Of a stretch of DNA of 64,000 bases, positions 9,444 through 18,781 are shown in pieces. The stretch is taken from the NCBI GenBank assembly GCA_029565395.1, contig JAKQOG010000265.1, positions 1-64,000 of the forward strand, given 5' to 3'. Both the position numbers and the translations under genes were made by a program. Within the stretch, counting starts at the first letter, position 1. Each line of letters opens with the position of its first letter. Source of the DNA: Candidatus Hydrogenedentota bacterium. Lineage in GTDB: Bacteria; Hydrogenedentota; Hydrogenedentia; Hydrogenedentales; CAILVY01. The notes under the pieces are model-generated. The model was not told the origin of the DNA. It ran no database searches and was given only the letters and a program-made list of their open reading frames with translations.

Positions 9444-10319
9444 ATGAACAAAAAAAAGGTTTCCCGGCGGCGATTTCTCACTATGACCCTTTCATCCGGC
9501 GCGGCGCTAACAGCAGGTACACTGAGGAGTTCATCTATGAAGATTCATGCAGCCACTGATACACATATTGCTTTCGTTACAGCAAATTTGGTCGCTCAGG
9601 TTTCCGGCTACCGCTTTGAATTGGCTCAGTGGGGCGAACAGCACAAGAAAACGGTTGCAGCCACCAACGAAACAGCCTGGCGATCCATTTGCCGTGAAAT
9701 CGCCGCCCATGGATTCAACGCGGTGGAAATTTGGGAGGCCCATGCGGCGCCGGAAGTGATGAACCGTGAGCGCGGCGGCACGTGGAAATCTATTTTAGCG
9801 GATTGCGGGCTTAAGGCCATCGGGTATGGAGGCACCTTGAGCCGCAAAACCCTTGAAATCTGTCAATGGATGGATATTCCGCAAATCAATGGATGGATCG
9901 GCGACAACACGCCGGAGCAGGCAACCGCTCTATGCCGGGAAATGGGCGTGCGGTATAACATCGAAAACCATCCGCAGAAAACGGCCCAGGAGCTGCTCGA
10001 CGTGATTGGCGGGGGCAACGAGTGGCTGGGGATCTGTATTGACACCGGCTGGCTTGGAACCCAAGGCGTTTCCGGGCCTGATATTATCCGCGCCTGCGGC
10101 ACACTGCTACGCCACACCCATATCAAAGACGTCAAGGCCGCCGGTGCTCACCAGACATGTCTCTTGGGCGAGGGCGTCGCCCAAGTGGCAGACTGCATCG
10201 CTGCGTTGAAAAAAATTGGCTACTCCGGCTGGTATTCATGGGAAGACGAACCGGAAGACCGAAATCCGTTCGATTCCGCGGTTCGCAATCGCCAATGGCT
10301 CGAAAAACAACTCGCTTAA
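9444..10319 (+). CDS. Tat-exported sugar-phosphate isomerase/epimerase-like TIM barrel
   Basis: A 291-residue protein of the xylose-isomerase-like/AP-endonuclease-2 fold. The start is set at ATG 9444 because GGAAAGG lies 8 nt upstream; the ATG at 9438 is too close to it. The N-terminus carries a twin-arginine signal ('SRRRFLTMTLSSGAA'). Barrel features include 'VEIWEAH', 'YNIENHPQ', 'CIDTGWLG' with likely metal ligands, 'LRHTHIKDV' and 'GWYSWEDEPED'. Family members isomerise, epimerise or oxidise sugars, and exported members are common in glycan-degrading PVC bacteria. The substrate is unknown. The 3' end overlaps the convergent gene at 10316 by 4 bp. Confidence 0.85.
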   Translation: MNKKKVSRRRFLTMTLSSGAALTAGTLRSSSMKIHAATDTHIAFVTANLVAQVSGYRFELAQWGEQHKKTVAATNETAWRSICREIAAHGFNAVEIWEAHAAPEVMNRERGGTWKSILADCGLKAIGYGGTLSRKTLEICQWMDIPQINGWIGDNTPEQATALCREMGVRYNIENHPQKTAQELLDVIGGGNEWLGICIDTGWLGTQGVSGPDIIRACGTLLRHTHIKDVKAAGAHQTCLLGEGVAQVADCIAALKKIGYSGWYSWEDEPEDRNPFDSAVRNRQWLEKQLA

Positions 10320-11437
10320 AACCGTCCGTATCGTTCGACAAGGTCGCGCATGATGAATATTCGATCTTCCGGAGCATGAGGCGGTACTTGATCGCCCGCA
10401 TTTGCGATGAGCCGGGGGCTTTGATGCTTGAGATCCAGCCAGCGCAGCACGGCTTCCCGGAAAGTCTCAACATCGGATTCCTCTATCCACAGGTTTGGCG
10501 GAACGCCGCCGGAGAGGATCATATCAACACCGGCTTCAGCCCGGCATTGCGCTGGATCAAGGTCTCCCATGGGCGCTGGGGTGACAGCGTCGATGCAGTC
10601 AACACCGAGTTCTCGGAAGACGGAAAGGAGACCGCGCAGCCGGCCGTCGACATGGACAGCAACGTATTTGCCGGCATCATGGAGCCTCTGAATGACTTGC
10701 TCGTAGTACGCCCGGGACCATTCATTGAAGAAAGCAGGCGGTTGAATATCGCTGGAGAAATTGTCACCCACAATAACGACTTCCGCGGGAGATTGTGCAA
10801 GTAAGTCGATGCATAGAAGATTGTTCTGATTAATCCGATCGATCACCTCGCGCGTAGCATCCGGCCAGTCCATCATGGCGTTGATGGTCCCCTGGATCCC
10901 GAGCCAGTAATTGAGCAGATGCCCCATGCCGCTGTACGCGAACACCGCATACGCCACCCCGGCATCGCCAATATGATCTTTCCAGGCGAGGTAGTGATCC
11001 CAGCGGGGCCGATAGCTGCGTCGTGCAAGGGCATAACCGAGCGCACGCAGTTCCTGCTCGGTATGAATGCCCCAGGCCGGTATGCCCCACGAGTACGTAT
11101 GCTCATCCCACCGCCGCGTCCGGCGAATGGAACCAAGGGGCGTCACATATTCCCACGTGATCTCATTGCCTTCCGGGCTTTTGACTACAGTACACTGGAC
11201 GTCGTCAGCATAAAAGAGTTCATAAAACGAAGCGAGATTAGGAAGATAGAAACCAATGCCGTGTTGCTTATGAAAATCAATCAATTCGAACTCCGGCTGG
11301 TCATACGCCTTACTGAGATCCCATGGAAGCTGATGCTTGTGATAAAACCAGTGTGAAAGGTCGAGCATAAACGGCACGGCATCCGGGGTTTCATGCCGGT
11401 ATACCGCCAGAATGCGATCCCGAAAGGTCATAGGCAT
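10316..11437 (-). CDS. Uroporphyrinogen decarboxylase-family protein (URO-D-like)
   Basis: A 373-residue cytoplasmic protein of the URO-D/methyltransferase superfamily, with 'TFRDRILAVYRHETPDAVPF' at the N-terminus, 'VVIVGDNFSSD' in the middle and 'VHVDGRLRGLL' and 'LSGGVPPNL' in the C-terminal half. The start is ATG 11437, with GGAAAGG 5 nt upstream. It starts 1 bp past the stop of the SSS transporter gene, so the two are translationally linked. Many members near sugar transporters are not haem enzymes but resemble corrinoid-dependent methyltransferases; whether this one demethylates or otherwise acts on a sugar or aromatic substrate is inference. True HemE is less likely given the context and divergent sequence. 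Confidence 0.82.
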   Translation of the reverse strand: MPMTFRDRILAVYRHETPDAVPFMLDLSHWFYHKHQLPWDLSKAYDQPEFELIDFHKQHGIGFYLPNLASFYELFYADDVQCTVVKSPEGNEITWEYVTPLGSIRRTRRWDEHTYSWGIPAWGIHTEQELRALGYALARRSYRPRWDHYLAWKDHIGDAGVAYAVFAYSGMGHLLNYWLGIQGTINAMMDWPDATREVIDRINQNNLLCIDLLAQSPAEVVIVGDNFSSDIQPPAFFNEWSRAYYEQVIQRLHDAGKYVAVHVDGRLRGLLSVFRELGVDCIDAVTPAPMGDLDPAQCRAEAGVDMILSGGVPPNLWIEESDVETFREAVLRWLDLKHQSPRLIANAGDQVPPHAPEDRIFIMRDLVERYGRF

Positions 11438-11438
11438 A

Positions 11439-13118
11439 TTATCCTTTCCAATAACAGGCGGAGGCGAACCAGCATACACAAAGAATGAGCGGCATCGCCA
11501 TGGCCGCAATCATGAAGGTCTTGTAGGAACGCGTTTTCCCCTGCATCGGCACAAGGCTGAATACACAGCCTGATACGATATTCACGACGAGCGCGGAGGC
11601 CAGTATCCACTGAAAGCTGAGCGCGGCGCCCCCGGTAAGATCCCAGAACGCCACAACAAAAGCAGCGAATATGCCATAAAGAGAACCAAGCGTGGCCCCC
11701 GCGGGCGTGGCCCATGGGACATACATCGCCATAAAAAAAAGACCGAACATGGGTGCGACAAAAAGCCCGTTTGTTTTTGTTGTCACCTCATACAAATTGC
11801 CCGGTACAATTCCAATCAGCAGTGCCAGAAGGATTACAATGACGCCGATGACCGCTGTTGCCCATTTGCCCAGTTTCACCTTGTCCGTCTCCGAGAGATC
11901 TCGGCGAATAAGGTTTTGGACAAGGTCGGTGTTGAGGACTGTCGCGGTGGATGTCACTCCGCTGGAGAGAGAAGACATTGCGGCGGCCAGCATTCCGGAT
12001 ATCACCAGCCCGGCAGCGCCATACCCGGAAAAATTGACGACGAAGTGGGGGAATAAATAGTCTGCCTCCTGCTCAATAGTGAATCGCCCGGCCTGATATT
12101 GCGGATGGGCGGCGTAGAAGGAAAGAAGTGCAAAACCAAGCGCGGCCAGGATTGCCGATACGGCAACCATGGCGGCACTATTATAAAGAAATGCTCGTCG
12201 CGCCGCGTTGGCATCGCGTGTCGCAAGGTAACGCTGAATCGCAAGTTGATCGGAACCGCACGTGCTGATCCACCAGACCGTTGAGTGTATCAGCGTGCCC
12301 AAAAGCGTCACGCGAACCGCCGGATCCAGGCTGAACACCGGCTGTACATCCCACGTGGGCGACCACTCTGTCGGAATCCAGCCAAAACCGCCCATCCGTA
12401 CCGTCACTATGCCAATGCAGAGGAAAGCCCCGCCGAACATCACAAATGTCTGGACTACATCCGTGAGAACCACGGCTTGCAACCCCCCCATGGATGCGTA
12501 AACAACCGTGGTTGTACCCAATATAATCACCACATAGGGCAAGGCATCAGGGCCCCAACCCAGGCAGGGAATGACAATTTTTGAGGCGCTGAAAATGACC
12601 AGCGCCATCCAGATCATCCTTATGGAAAGGAATAGTGTTGAGCCAAACAGGCGAACGCCCCGCCCAAGCCTCGTCTCAAGAATTTCATAGGCGCTTGTGA
12701 TGCGCAATTTCATGATATTGGGAATGATGAAAAATCCGACTATCACAAAGATCAGCGGCAGCGCCAAAGCATCTAGAATCGCCACCGGACCATGCTTCAT
12801 AATTTCTCCCGGGACCGACAAATATGAAATTGTGCTGATGAGTGTGGCAAACAATGAAATGCCAACCATAAATGGCTTCATTTTTCGTCCGCCAAAATAA
12901 TAGTCGTCTGCAGTTTTGTTCCGGCGGGCGTAATACACCCCGATGCCGATCATCCCGGCCATGTACAAAAAGACAACAACCCAGTCAGCCACACTAAGAC
13001 CGCCGCGGAGATCTTGTGCAATCACGCTACTGGTTTCTTCCGAAAATCCGGAATTGCAAAAAAGCACTAGGGCTGCCCCAAGGACCCAAAGCCTGTGTCG
13101 AATTGTACTGACTGACAT
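11439..13118 (-). CDS. Sodium:solute symporter (SSS family)
   Basis: A 559-residue polytopic membrane protein. After a signal-like N-terminal extension come 'GGLSVADWVVVFLYMAGMIG', 'DDYYFGGRKMKPFMVGISLF', 'GGLQAVVLTDVVQTFVMFGG' and 'ISGMLAAAMSSLSSGVTSTA', the core signatures of SSS transporters, with about 13-14 hydrophobic segments. It couples Na+ entry to uptake of a small organic solute. It lies between a sialidase-like gene (19 bp upstream) and a URO-D-like gene (1 bp downstream), which suggests uptake of a sugar or sialic-acid-like product, but the substrate cannot be read from the sequence. Confidence 0.93.
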   Translation of the reverse strand: MSVSTIRHRLWVLGAALVLFCNSGFSEETSSVIAQDLRGGLSVADWVVVFLYMAGMIGIGVYYARRNKTADDYYFGGRKMKPFMVGISLFATLISTISYLSVPGEIMKHGPVAILDALALPLIFVIVGFFIIPNIMKLRITSAYEILETRLGRGVRLFGSTLFLSIRMIWMALVIFSASKIVIPCLGWGPDALPYVVIILGTTTVVYASMGGLQAVVLTDVVQTFVMFGGAFLCIGIVTVRMGGFGWIPTEWSPTWDVQPVFSLDPAVRVTLLGTLIHSTVWWISTCGSDQLAIQRYLATRDANAARRAFLYNSAAMVAVSAILAALGFALLSFYAAHPQYQAGRFTIEQEADYLFPHFVVNFSGYGAAGLVISGMLAAAMSSLSSGVTSTATVLNTDLVQNLIRRDLSETDKVKLGKWATAVIGVIVILLALLIGIVPGNLYEVTTKTNGLFVAPMFGLFFMAMYVPWATPAGATLGSLYGIFAAFVVAFWDLTGGAALSFQWILASALVVNIVSGCVFSLVPMQGKTRSYKTFMIAAMAMPLILCVCWFASACYWKG

Positions 13119-13137
13119 AATTCCACTAATCCCGATA

Positions 13138-14253
13138 TTACTGTATCAACGCCCACCGTATGCCGGTCTCATCGGTCTTCAGGCCTGCATAATAGACCAG
13201 CACGCTCCCGCCTTCTGGCAATGGCGCAACATTTGGCAGGCCAACTGAGAATGCATACATCTCTGACCACGCGTCCTGCATGGAACTCTTCTGAATAGTC
13301 TGTACTCTGCCGGATGATTCATATACCACCAGTGAATCTGAAGTGTTCCAGTTGCGTCCGCCATCGATACTGCGGCAAACCTTGATAACCGGGGGGCCTG
13401 CACGATCGACATACGGCATCGCAATCGAGTCATCGGACAATGAAAACACCGGGCCAGGTTGCCCAGATACACCGGTGGACTGCGGCGGCGGCCATGTGAG
13501 ACCGCTTGGTTCAGCGCAGGAAGCGTGAATATCCAGATATACCGAGTTCCGGCGGTCAAAGGTCCAGAAAAGATCCAGAATCCGCCCATCAGGCAAGACC
13601 GCTGGCCGCTGGTCCCAGTAGAAGATGCTTGCAGCAGGATCCTGTGCGGTCACGGCGCACCGGGGCCATGTTTTTCCTCCATCACGAGAGAAGATCATCA
13701 CAGAAGCATGTTTCCATGGCGCAAGATCAGTATACGGTTTGTTTAGTTCAAACTGACAGACAAGATCGCCATTCGATAAGCGCAATATGGGTCCCGTCAG
13801 GGGCGTTGGCACATTGAATGGCGTAGTATCAACGATTTGCAACGGCGACCACGTGCCGCCATCGTCGTGCGAACGTGAAATGAGAATGCGGGTATCCAGC
13901 AGACCTTCGGTGGTTTCATTGAAATAGGGCAAAGCGGGGTTTGAGGCATCCACCCAGTTCACCGCGGCAAGCAGAGAACCATCAGGAAGTGCTGTTATGC
14001 AACATATTCGCAAGGTGCCGGGTTTATCATCGATGCGGGGAGGGTAAAATGGCTCAATAGGGTCATGCCACGTTCGGCCCCGATCATCTGACCATATCAA
14101 CAGGACACGTTCCCCCGCATTACGAAGTTTGCCCGGCGCGGCGCGAAACGCACAGAGCCAACGTCCTGTCGAGGTGACGCATACCATGGGAAATGTTGCG
14201 CTCGATGCATCGTCAGCGCCGGAAAATACAATCCCTTCGCCGGTCACATGCAT
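13138..14253 (-). CDS. Sialidase-like BNR/Asp-box beta-propeller protein
   Basis: A 371-residue six-bladed propeller type protein. Four Asp-box motifs of the form S-x-D-x-G-x-T/N-W are visible ('SDDRGRTW', 'SHDDGGTW', 'SRDGGKTW', 'SIDGGRNW'). No signal peptide is evident at the ATG at 14253, which has GGAAGG about 9 nt upstream, so it may be cytoplasmic. It is the first gene of a probable three-gene operon with the SSS transporter and URO-D-like gene. Family members include sialidases and other exo-glycosidases; the Arg triad was not assigned, so the substrate remains open. Confidence 0.85.
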   Translation of the reverse strand: MHVTGEGIVFSGADDASSATFPMVCVTSTGRWLCAFRAAPGKLRNAGERVLLIWSDDRGRTWHDPIEPFYPPRIDDKPGTLRICCITALPDGSLLAAVNWVDASNPALPYFNETTEGLLDTRILISRSHDDGGTWSPLQIVDTTPFNVPTPLTGPILRLSNGDLVCQFELNKPYTDLAPWKHASVMIFSRDGGKTWPRCAVTAQDPAASIFYWDQRPAVLPDGRILDLFWTFDRRNSVYLDIHASCAEPSGLTWPPPQSTGVSGQPGPVFSLSDDSIAMPYVDRAGPPVIKVCRSIDGGRNWNTSDSLVVYESSGRVQTIQKSSMQDAWSEMYAFSVGLPNVAPLPEGGSVLVYYAGLKTDETGIRWALIQ

Positions 14254-14347
14254 ACTTACCCGCCTTCCGTCTGTTATGCTGTTTCACTGTATAGACTGGA
14301 GTGAGGAGTTTTCAACCCGCCAAATTGCTCTGGCAAAAAGCCGCGTC

Positions 14348-15313
14348 TCAGAAATTGGTCTTAATACTGACCGAACCTGAAGCTACATCTTCCATGGCCT
14401 TATCCCCTGTAAGATAGGTCCAAAATTCGGTCTTGTCCAGAAGAAAGACATTAAACCACGCAATCATGTAGCGGGCGGCAACGTTCTTGGCGAGGTTGTC
14501 GTCCGTGGGGTGGCCGCCAAAGAGCAGATCGTAAACCTCCTGTGCAAGGCCTGCATAGTCATCTACAAAACTTGCATGGTCCGTGTCATGAACTAACACC
14601 TCTTCGGCCAAACAGGATGTCGCATACCGGAAGAACTCATGATAGTTTTCTTCTGCTGGATTAAGAGGTCCTGCGGTTTCAGAACCTAAAAAGCATGCGG
14701 GCGCCAGAACCTGCGGCATCAATTCGGGCGTGAATGAGCAAAATAAGGAAGTCGGCGGCAAAAATCCTGCAGAACCATCAACGGGATCAAACCCCACCAC
14801 CGCGCCAATCGAGGGTTCTTTGAGCGAGGCCATAAGCGCATACTTGCCCCCGATCGATTGGCCTGCCACGCCCACGCGCGTCAGGTCCAGCTTGCCCGCA
14901 AGCACACCCCTCGCAGCATTATGTGTGCGCAACCACTGGAACAGATCTTCCATATCTTCTTCGGCATCGCGGTCAAACAATCCCGTAAAATGAGCAATCA
15001 ACATTACATATCCCCAGCTTGCGGCCTGCTGGCCATAGGACCGGTAGAAAACTGGGGGTTCCAAGTATCCCGGAAAAAACAAGAGGACTGGGCATGGCGT
15101 GGCGCTGGGCGCCAACGTTACCCCATCCTCCGTGGGAAAGTACAGCACGCCATTGCAGGTTGTCTTTGCGGCTGGAAAATCCCAAAGCTTGCACGAAGCG
15201 GTTTGATATTCGCCATAAAAGCCCGGCGTGACAGGTGGCGTGCAGCCAGGCAACAATACAAGATACAATCCCAGTATTCCTGACAGAACAGAACTATATC
15301 GGCACGTTGTCAT
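14348..15313 (-). CDS. Alpha/beta-hydrolase lipoprotein (chlorophyllase/lipase-like)
   Basis: A 321-residue predicted lipoprotein. The start is ATG 15313, preceded by GGAGGGAG, which gives a lipoprotein signal 'GLYLVLLPGC' with Cys as the acylated residue. The hydrolase core shows 'PCPVLLFFPGYLEPP' (oxyanion strand), the nucleophile elbow 'GVAGQSIGGKYAL', a probable acid in 'VVGFDPVDG' and a late His in 'HDTDHASFVDDY'. This resembles the platelet-activating-factor acetylhydrolase/chlorophyllase branch. A periplasmic or surface esterase role is inferred. It stands alone, transcribed away from the gene at 15534. Confidence 0.8.
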   Translation of the reverse strand: MTTCRYSSVLSGILGLYLVLLPGCTPPVTPGFYGEYQTASCKLWDFPAAKTTCNGVLYFPTEDGVTLAPSATPCPVLLFFPGYLEPPVFYRSYGQQAASWGYVMLIAHFTGLFDRDAEEDMEDLFQWLRTHNAARGVLAGKLDLTRVGVAGQSIGGKYALMASLKEPSIGAVVGFDPVDGSAGFLPPTSLFCSFTPELMPQVLAPACFLGSETAGPLNPAEENYHEFFRYATSCLAEEVLVHDTDHASFVDDYAGLAQEVYDLLFGGHPTDDNLAKNVAARYMIAWFNVFLLDKTEFWTYLTGDKAMEDVASGSVSIKTNF

Positions 15314-15533
15314 TAAATAATTTCTCCCTCCAACTCCCGTATGCGCCCCCTCACCCCGAACGTGAAGCACCCCTATGGTAAAAAATTTATTCCTGGCCCG
15401 TCAAGGCCAACCTAGCGCCCATGAACCTTTGAGAGTGATGGAACCAACATTGCGAAAACATAGTGTATACTGAGACACGGCAGGGGCAACATAGTGAATC
15501 CGGGCTTGTAGTAGACAATGAAAGGAACCGGCT

Positions 15534-15731
15534 ATGAAAGTGACTTATTACTTGTGTCTCTCGGGGGGCATCTTTGGCCTCGTGAGTATTGGGCACTTGA
15601 TGCGCGCACTGTTGAGCGTGTCAATCGTTGTGGGAGCTTGGGAAGTTCCGATGTGGATCTCATGGGTGGGATGCCCCATTGCACTGGTCCTATGCGTTTG
15701 GGCGTTCACACAGGCCCGGGAAGCAAAATAG
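15534..15731 (+). CDS. Small two-helix membrane protein
   Basis: A 65-residue protein starting at ATG 15534 with AAAGGA 7 nt upstream. Two hydrophobic helices are visible, the first 'LCLSGGIFGLVSIGHLMRAL' and the second near 'GCPIALVLCVWAF', separated by a Trp-rich loop 'WEVPMWISW' and ending in 'TQAREAK'. Small proteins of this Trp-loop layout appear to be widespread and uncharacterised; that is recollection, not a search. It is 12 bp upstream of the BNR_4 gene and probably shares its transcript. No function is assigned. Confidence 0.78.
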   Translation: MKVTYYLCLSGGIFGLVSIGHLMRALLSVSIVVGAWEVPMWISWVGCPIALVLCVWAFTQAREAK

Positions 15732-15743
15732 GAACCGGAAATC

Positions 15744-17147
15744 ATGAAGCACCGCATCAGGCTCTCACAACCGTGCATCGTGCTAATCCTCTTGTGGGCT
15801 ATGTTCGGCATGAAAGAAATCATTGCCGGAGAAAGCATTGTCCCGGTGGCCACAAGTCTGCGCGGCATATGGTATGGTTGTGGAACGGAAAACACGCTGC
15901 CCGGCCGCAGCTTTGTCTATGCGGGTGGCAGTGCGACATACTCGGCCTGGCACCGGCCCATGGCTGTATATGCACCCGCGGTTAAGAAAACTTTTTTCGT
16001 GTTCGGCGATGCCGAGAATCGTCCAGCGATATGCTTCTTCGACCACGGCACAGGCCGGTTCGCCGGGCCTCTCGCCCTCGGTAAAAATCCCGACGGCAAC
16101 GCCCACCGAAATCCAACACTTCTCATCGACGAGGACGGTTACCTCTATGTGTTTTATGGGTATGCCAGCGGACGGCAGCCCATTATCGTGCTCCGATCAA
16201 AAAAGCCTTACGACATTACCGGTTGGGAGCGCCGCGCTGACTTGACAGATGGCGCCGGATCATATCCACAACCGTGGCAAGTGGCGCCGGGCGAGATCCT
16301 TGTCACGCACCGGTTGCCGTCGGGGTGGGCCTATCGCATTTCGGCGGACGGCGGCGCCACATGGCAACCCACCGTGAGCTTGACCGAATTCAGTGACTTC
16401 GAAGGCGCCTCCACGGTCTATGGATTTACGATGGCCGCAACGGGCGCATATCCAAGGCGTATCCATTTCGTGTGGTCCAAACTCGGTGGAGGAAGTATCG
16501 AAGCCCAACGCAAGATGCCTCTCTGGGCACGGCGATTTAATGTGTATTACGCCGCTTCCGGCGATGGAGGAAAAACTTGGCATAAAAGTGACGGTACCCG
16601 TTACAGTCTGCCCATCACCGAGAAAACAGCCGAGAAGATCTATGATTCGGGCGAGCATGGTGTGTGGCTAAAGGACATGCAAATAGACGGGGATGGGCGC
16701 CCCTATGTGCTGTTCCTCGATGCGAATACAGCCACCTATGCGAGCACATGGAAAGTGGGACGTTGTGCGGATGGAGTTTGGACGCTTGCCAACGTGACCG
16801 AGAGCGATCATATGTACGATGATGGGGCGCTTGTCATCCTGGGAAAGGACGACATCCGCCTCTATGGTCCGACCGCACCCTCTCAACCGGGAGTTGACGG
16901 CGGAGAGATCGAGGAATGGCAATCAAGCGACCAAGGCAAAACGTGGACCAGAACGCGCGCCCTGACCAACGGCTCCGCATTGGCCCATAACCACGTCAAA
17001 ACCGTGTTCAACCACGATGCCGGCGACGGCCGTTTCCGCGTGTTGTGGTCCTGTGCCGACGCCCGTACCCCACCCCTCGACCGCAATGTGATGATGTACT
17101 ATTTCGGCAATAGCAGCCAAGCGACGCTCATGACAGCCGGGGAATAA
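15744..17147 (+). CDS. Secreted BNR_4-family beta-propeller protein
   Basis: A 467-residue exported protein with a signal peptide ending near 'EIIAGES'. The conserved segment 'NAHRNPTLLIDEDGYLYVFY' matches the H-x-N-P-x-L-x-I-D-x-D-G pattern of the BNR_4 group, which contains PL24/PL25 ulvan lyases and many uncharacterised propellers. Asp-box-like 'SADGGATW', 'SGDGGKTW' and 'SSDQGKTW' mark further blades, and 'DHMYDDGALVIL' lies near the C-terminus. A polysaccharide lyase or glycan-binding role is plausible but catalytic residues were not established. It follows the small membrane-protein gene by 12 bp. Confidence 0.82.
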   Translation: MKHRIRLSQPCIVLILLWAMFGMKEIIAGESIVPVATSLRGIWYGCGTENTLPGRSFVYAGGSATYSAWHRPMAVYAPAVKKTFFVFGDAENRPAICFFDHGTGRFAGPLALGKNPDGNAHRNPTLLIDEDGYLYVFYGYASGRQPIIVLRSKKPYDITGWERRADLTDGAGSYPQPWQVAPGEILVTHRLPSGWAYRISADGGATWQPTVSLTEFSDFEGASTVYGFTMAATGAYPRRIHFVWSKLGGGSIEAQRKMPLWARRFNVYYAASGDGGKTWHKSDGTRYSLPITEKTAEKIYDSGEHGVWLKDMQIDGDGRPYVLFLDANTATYASTWKVGRCADGVWTLANVTESDHMYDDGALVILGKDDIRLYGPTAPSQPGVDGGEIEEWQSSDQGKTWTRTRALTNGSALAHNHVKTVFNHDAGDGRFRVLWSCADARTPPLDRNVMMYYFGNSSQATLMTAGE

Positions 17148-17243
17148 TCCCCCATGCAATGGAATCTTCCAAGGAACACAGAAGCAATAGCACGGTGCAG
17201 TTAACCTTTGAATCCAGGATATCGGACCTTCTGTGTGATCGCA

Positions 17244-17930
17244 TCAAGCGCCGGGCGCCGCACCCGTAAAAGACTGAAATTCATTCTGAAGCACGCCACT
17301 CTTAATAAAACCCACCCGATCCGCAACAAGTGCGGTTTCACGGCTGTTGTGCGACACGTGAATGGTGGTAATACCCAGTTGCCGCTGGACACGTTTCAGT
17401 TCCAGGCATAGTGGATCCCGCGTTTGCTCGTCAATGGCGCTGACCGGTTCATCGAAAAGCAATATAGAGGGGCGTAGCACCAGCGCCCGCGCCAAGGCCG
17501 TTTTCTGTTGCTCACCGCCGCTGAGATCACGTATGTTCCGGTCCAGCAGGGGCGTGATATGCAACATCTCAGCCATTTGGTCCACCTGGCGCCGCCGCTC
17601 CTGGCGCGTGAGATGACGAACCCGTAATCCGAATTCTATATTTTGCGCCACGGTGTAGTTTGGAAACAGAAGGCCGTCCTGAGGCACATATCCCACATTT
17701 CGTTTCCAGGGGGGCAGTTCAGTAATGCGGCGGCCTTCGATCCATAATTCACCGCTCACCGGACGGAGCAAACCGGCAAGGAGTTTAATAAGAATGGTTT
17801 TTCCCGAACCATTGGGCCCTGTCAGCACAAAATATTCTCCGCGGGAAATATCAAGCGACACATCCTTCAGGGAAAATTGCCCAATGCTGAAATTCAGCTT
17901 TGCTATGGAAATTCCCGCAGGCGCTACCAC
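17244..17930 (-). CDS. Molybdate/tungstate-type ABC transporter ATP-binding protein
   Basis: A 228-residue ABC ATPase with Walker A 'GPNGSGKT', Q-loop 'GYVPQDGLLFP', signature 'LSGGEQQKTALARAL', Walker B 'ILLFDEP' and H-loop 'HVSHN'. The start is GTG 17930 with AAGGGC 7 nt upstream; the gene overlaps the permease by 7 bp. It is shorter than ModC of E. coli because it lacks the C-terminal molbindin domain. It powers oxyanion import with the permease and one or both of the binding proteins encoded upstream. Assignment to Mo/W rather than sulfate rests on the ModA-like binding proteins. Confidence 0.9.
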   Translation of the reverse strand: MVAPAGISIAKLNFSIGQFSLKDVSLDISRGEYFVLTGPNGSGKTILIKLLAGLLRPVSGELWIEGRRITELPPWKRNVGYVPQDGLLFPNYTVAQNIEFGLRVRHLTRQERRRQVDQMAEMLHITPLLDRNIRDLSGGEQQKTALARALVLRPSILLFDEPVSAIDEQTRDPLCLELKRVQRQLGITTIHVSHNSRETALVADRVGFIKSGVLQNEFQSFTGAAPGA

Positions 17931-18778
17931 AAATAGCCCTTTCCGCCCAACCGTTTGAAAATCGTCAGCATGACCACCGATATTAGAATCATGCCCGCGC
18001 CGATGACGAGGGCGACATCGAGGCGGCCGATACTGGTTTCAAGGAAAATCGTCGTGGGCATGATTTCCGTGTGATTCCGCATGGTCCCCGCCACCAGGAT
18101 GATAGGACCGAATAATCCAAAGATGCGCGCCCAACTGATGACCGCGCCGGCCACAAGACTGGGCATGACATTCGGCAGCACCACCAGAAACAGCGCCTGT
18201 GTGCGCGTCGCGCCAAGCGTCAAGGCAATCTCTTCGTAACGCGGCTCGAATTCATCGAAGCCCGCCTTTATCACCCGCACCGCAAACGCGCCCCCTACAA
18301 CAAATTGAACAAGAATGATGCCGGGACGCTCGAAAATAAATAACCCGCGGCCCGGCTCAACAAGTTGTGTATTGAACAAATGGCCCAGATCAATAATCAA
18401 CTGCCGGTCCACATAATGGCCAAGCGCGGTGCGAAAAAAAATCAGGACACATAATCCGAGCACCAGCGGCGGCAAGACAATAGGCATGTCGATTATCGTA
18501 TCCACCAGGAAATATCCGCGGAAGTGCTTGCGCGATAGAAAATAACCGGCGGGCACCGCCACCAGGACACTGAGCAGCGTGCTGAGCATGGTGGACCACA
18601 TCGAGAGCCAGATGGCATTCAACAAGGCGCGATCCTGGAATGCAATTCGAAGGGATTCCGGGGTAATCCGAAGAAAGAGGCTTCCCACCAGCAACAGGAG
18701 CAGCCCCCCATACAAGGCGAGGGGCAACGCCATCAGGGCATCGAACCACAGGCCATAAGCGGGACCGCGCGGTTTCAT
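17924..18778 (-). CDS. ABC transporter permease (ModB/WtpB-like)
   Basis: A 284-residue inner-membrane protein with about six transmembrane segments. The EAA-loop signature 'EIALTLGATRTQALFLVVLP' near residue 195 contacts the ATPase, and 'SWARIFGLFGPIILVAGTM' is typical of molybdate/tungstate/sulfate permeases. The ATG at 18778 lies 3 bp after the stop of the adjacent binding-protein gene, and the 3' end overlaps the ATPase, so the genes are one transcription unit. Confidence 0.9.
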   Translation of the reverse strand: MKPRGPAYGLWFDALMALPLALYGGLLLLLVGSLFLRITPESLRIAFQDRALLNAIWLSMWSTMLSTLLSVLVAVPAGYFLSRKHFRGYFLVDTIIDMPIVLPPLVLGLCVLIFFRTALGHYVDRQLIIDLGHLFNTQLVEPGRGLFIFERPGIILVQFVVGGAFAVRVIKAGFDEFEPRYEEIALTLGATRTQALFLVVLPNVMPSLVAGAVISWARIFGLFGPIILVAGTMRNHTEIMPTTIFLETSIGRLDVALVIGAGMILISVVMLTIFKRLGGKGYLW

Positions 18779-18781
18779 GAG

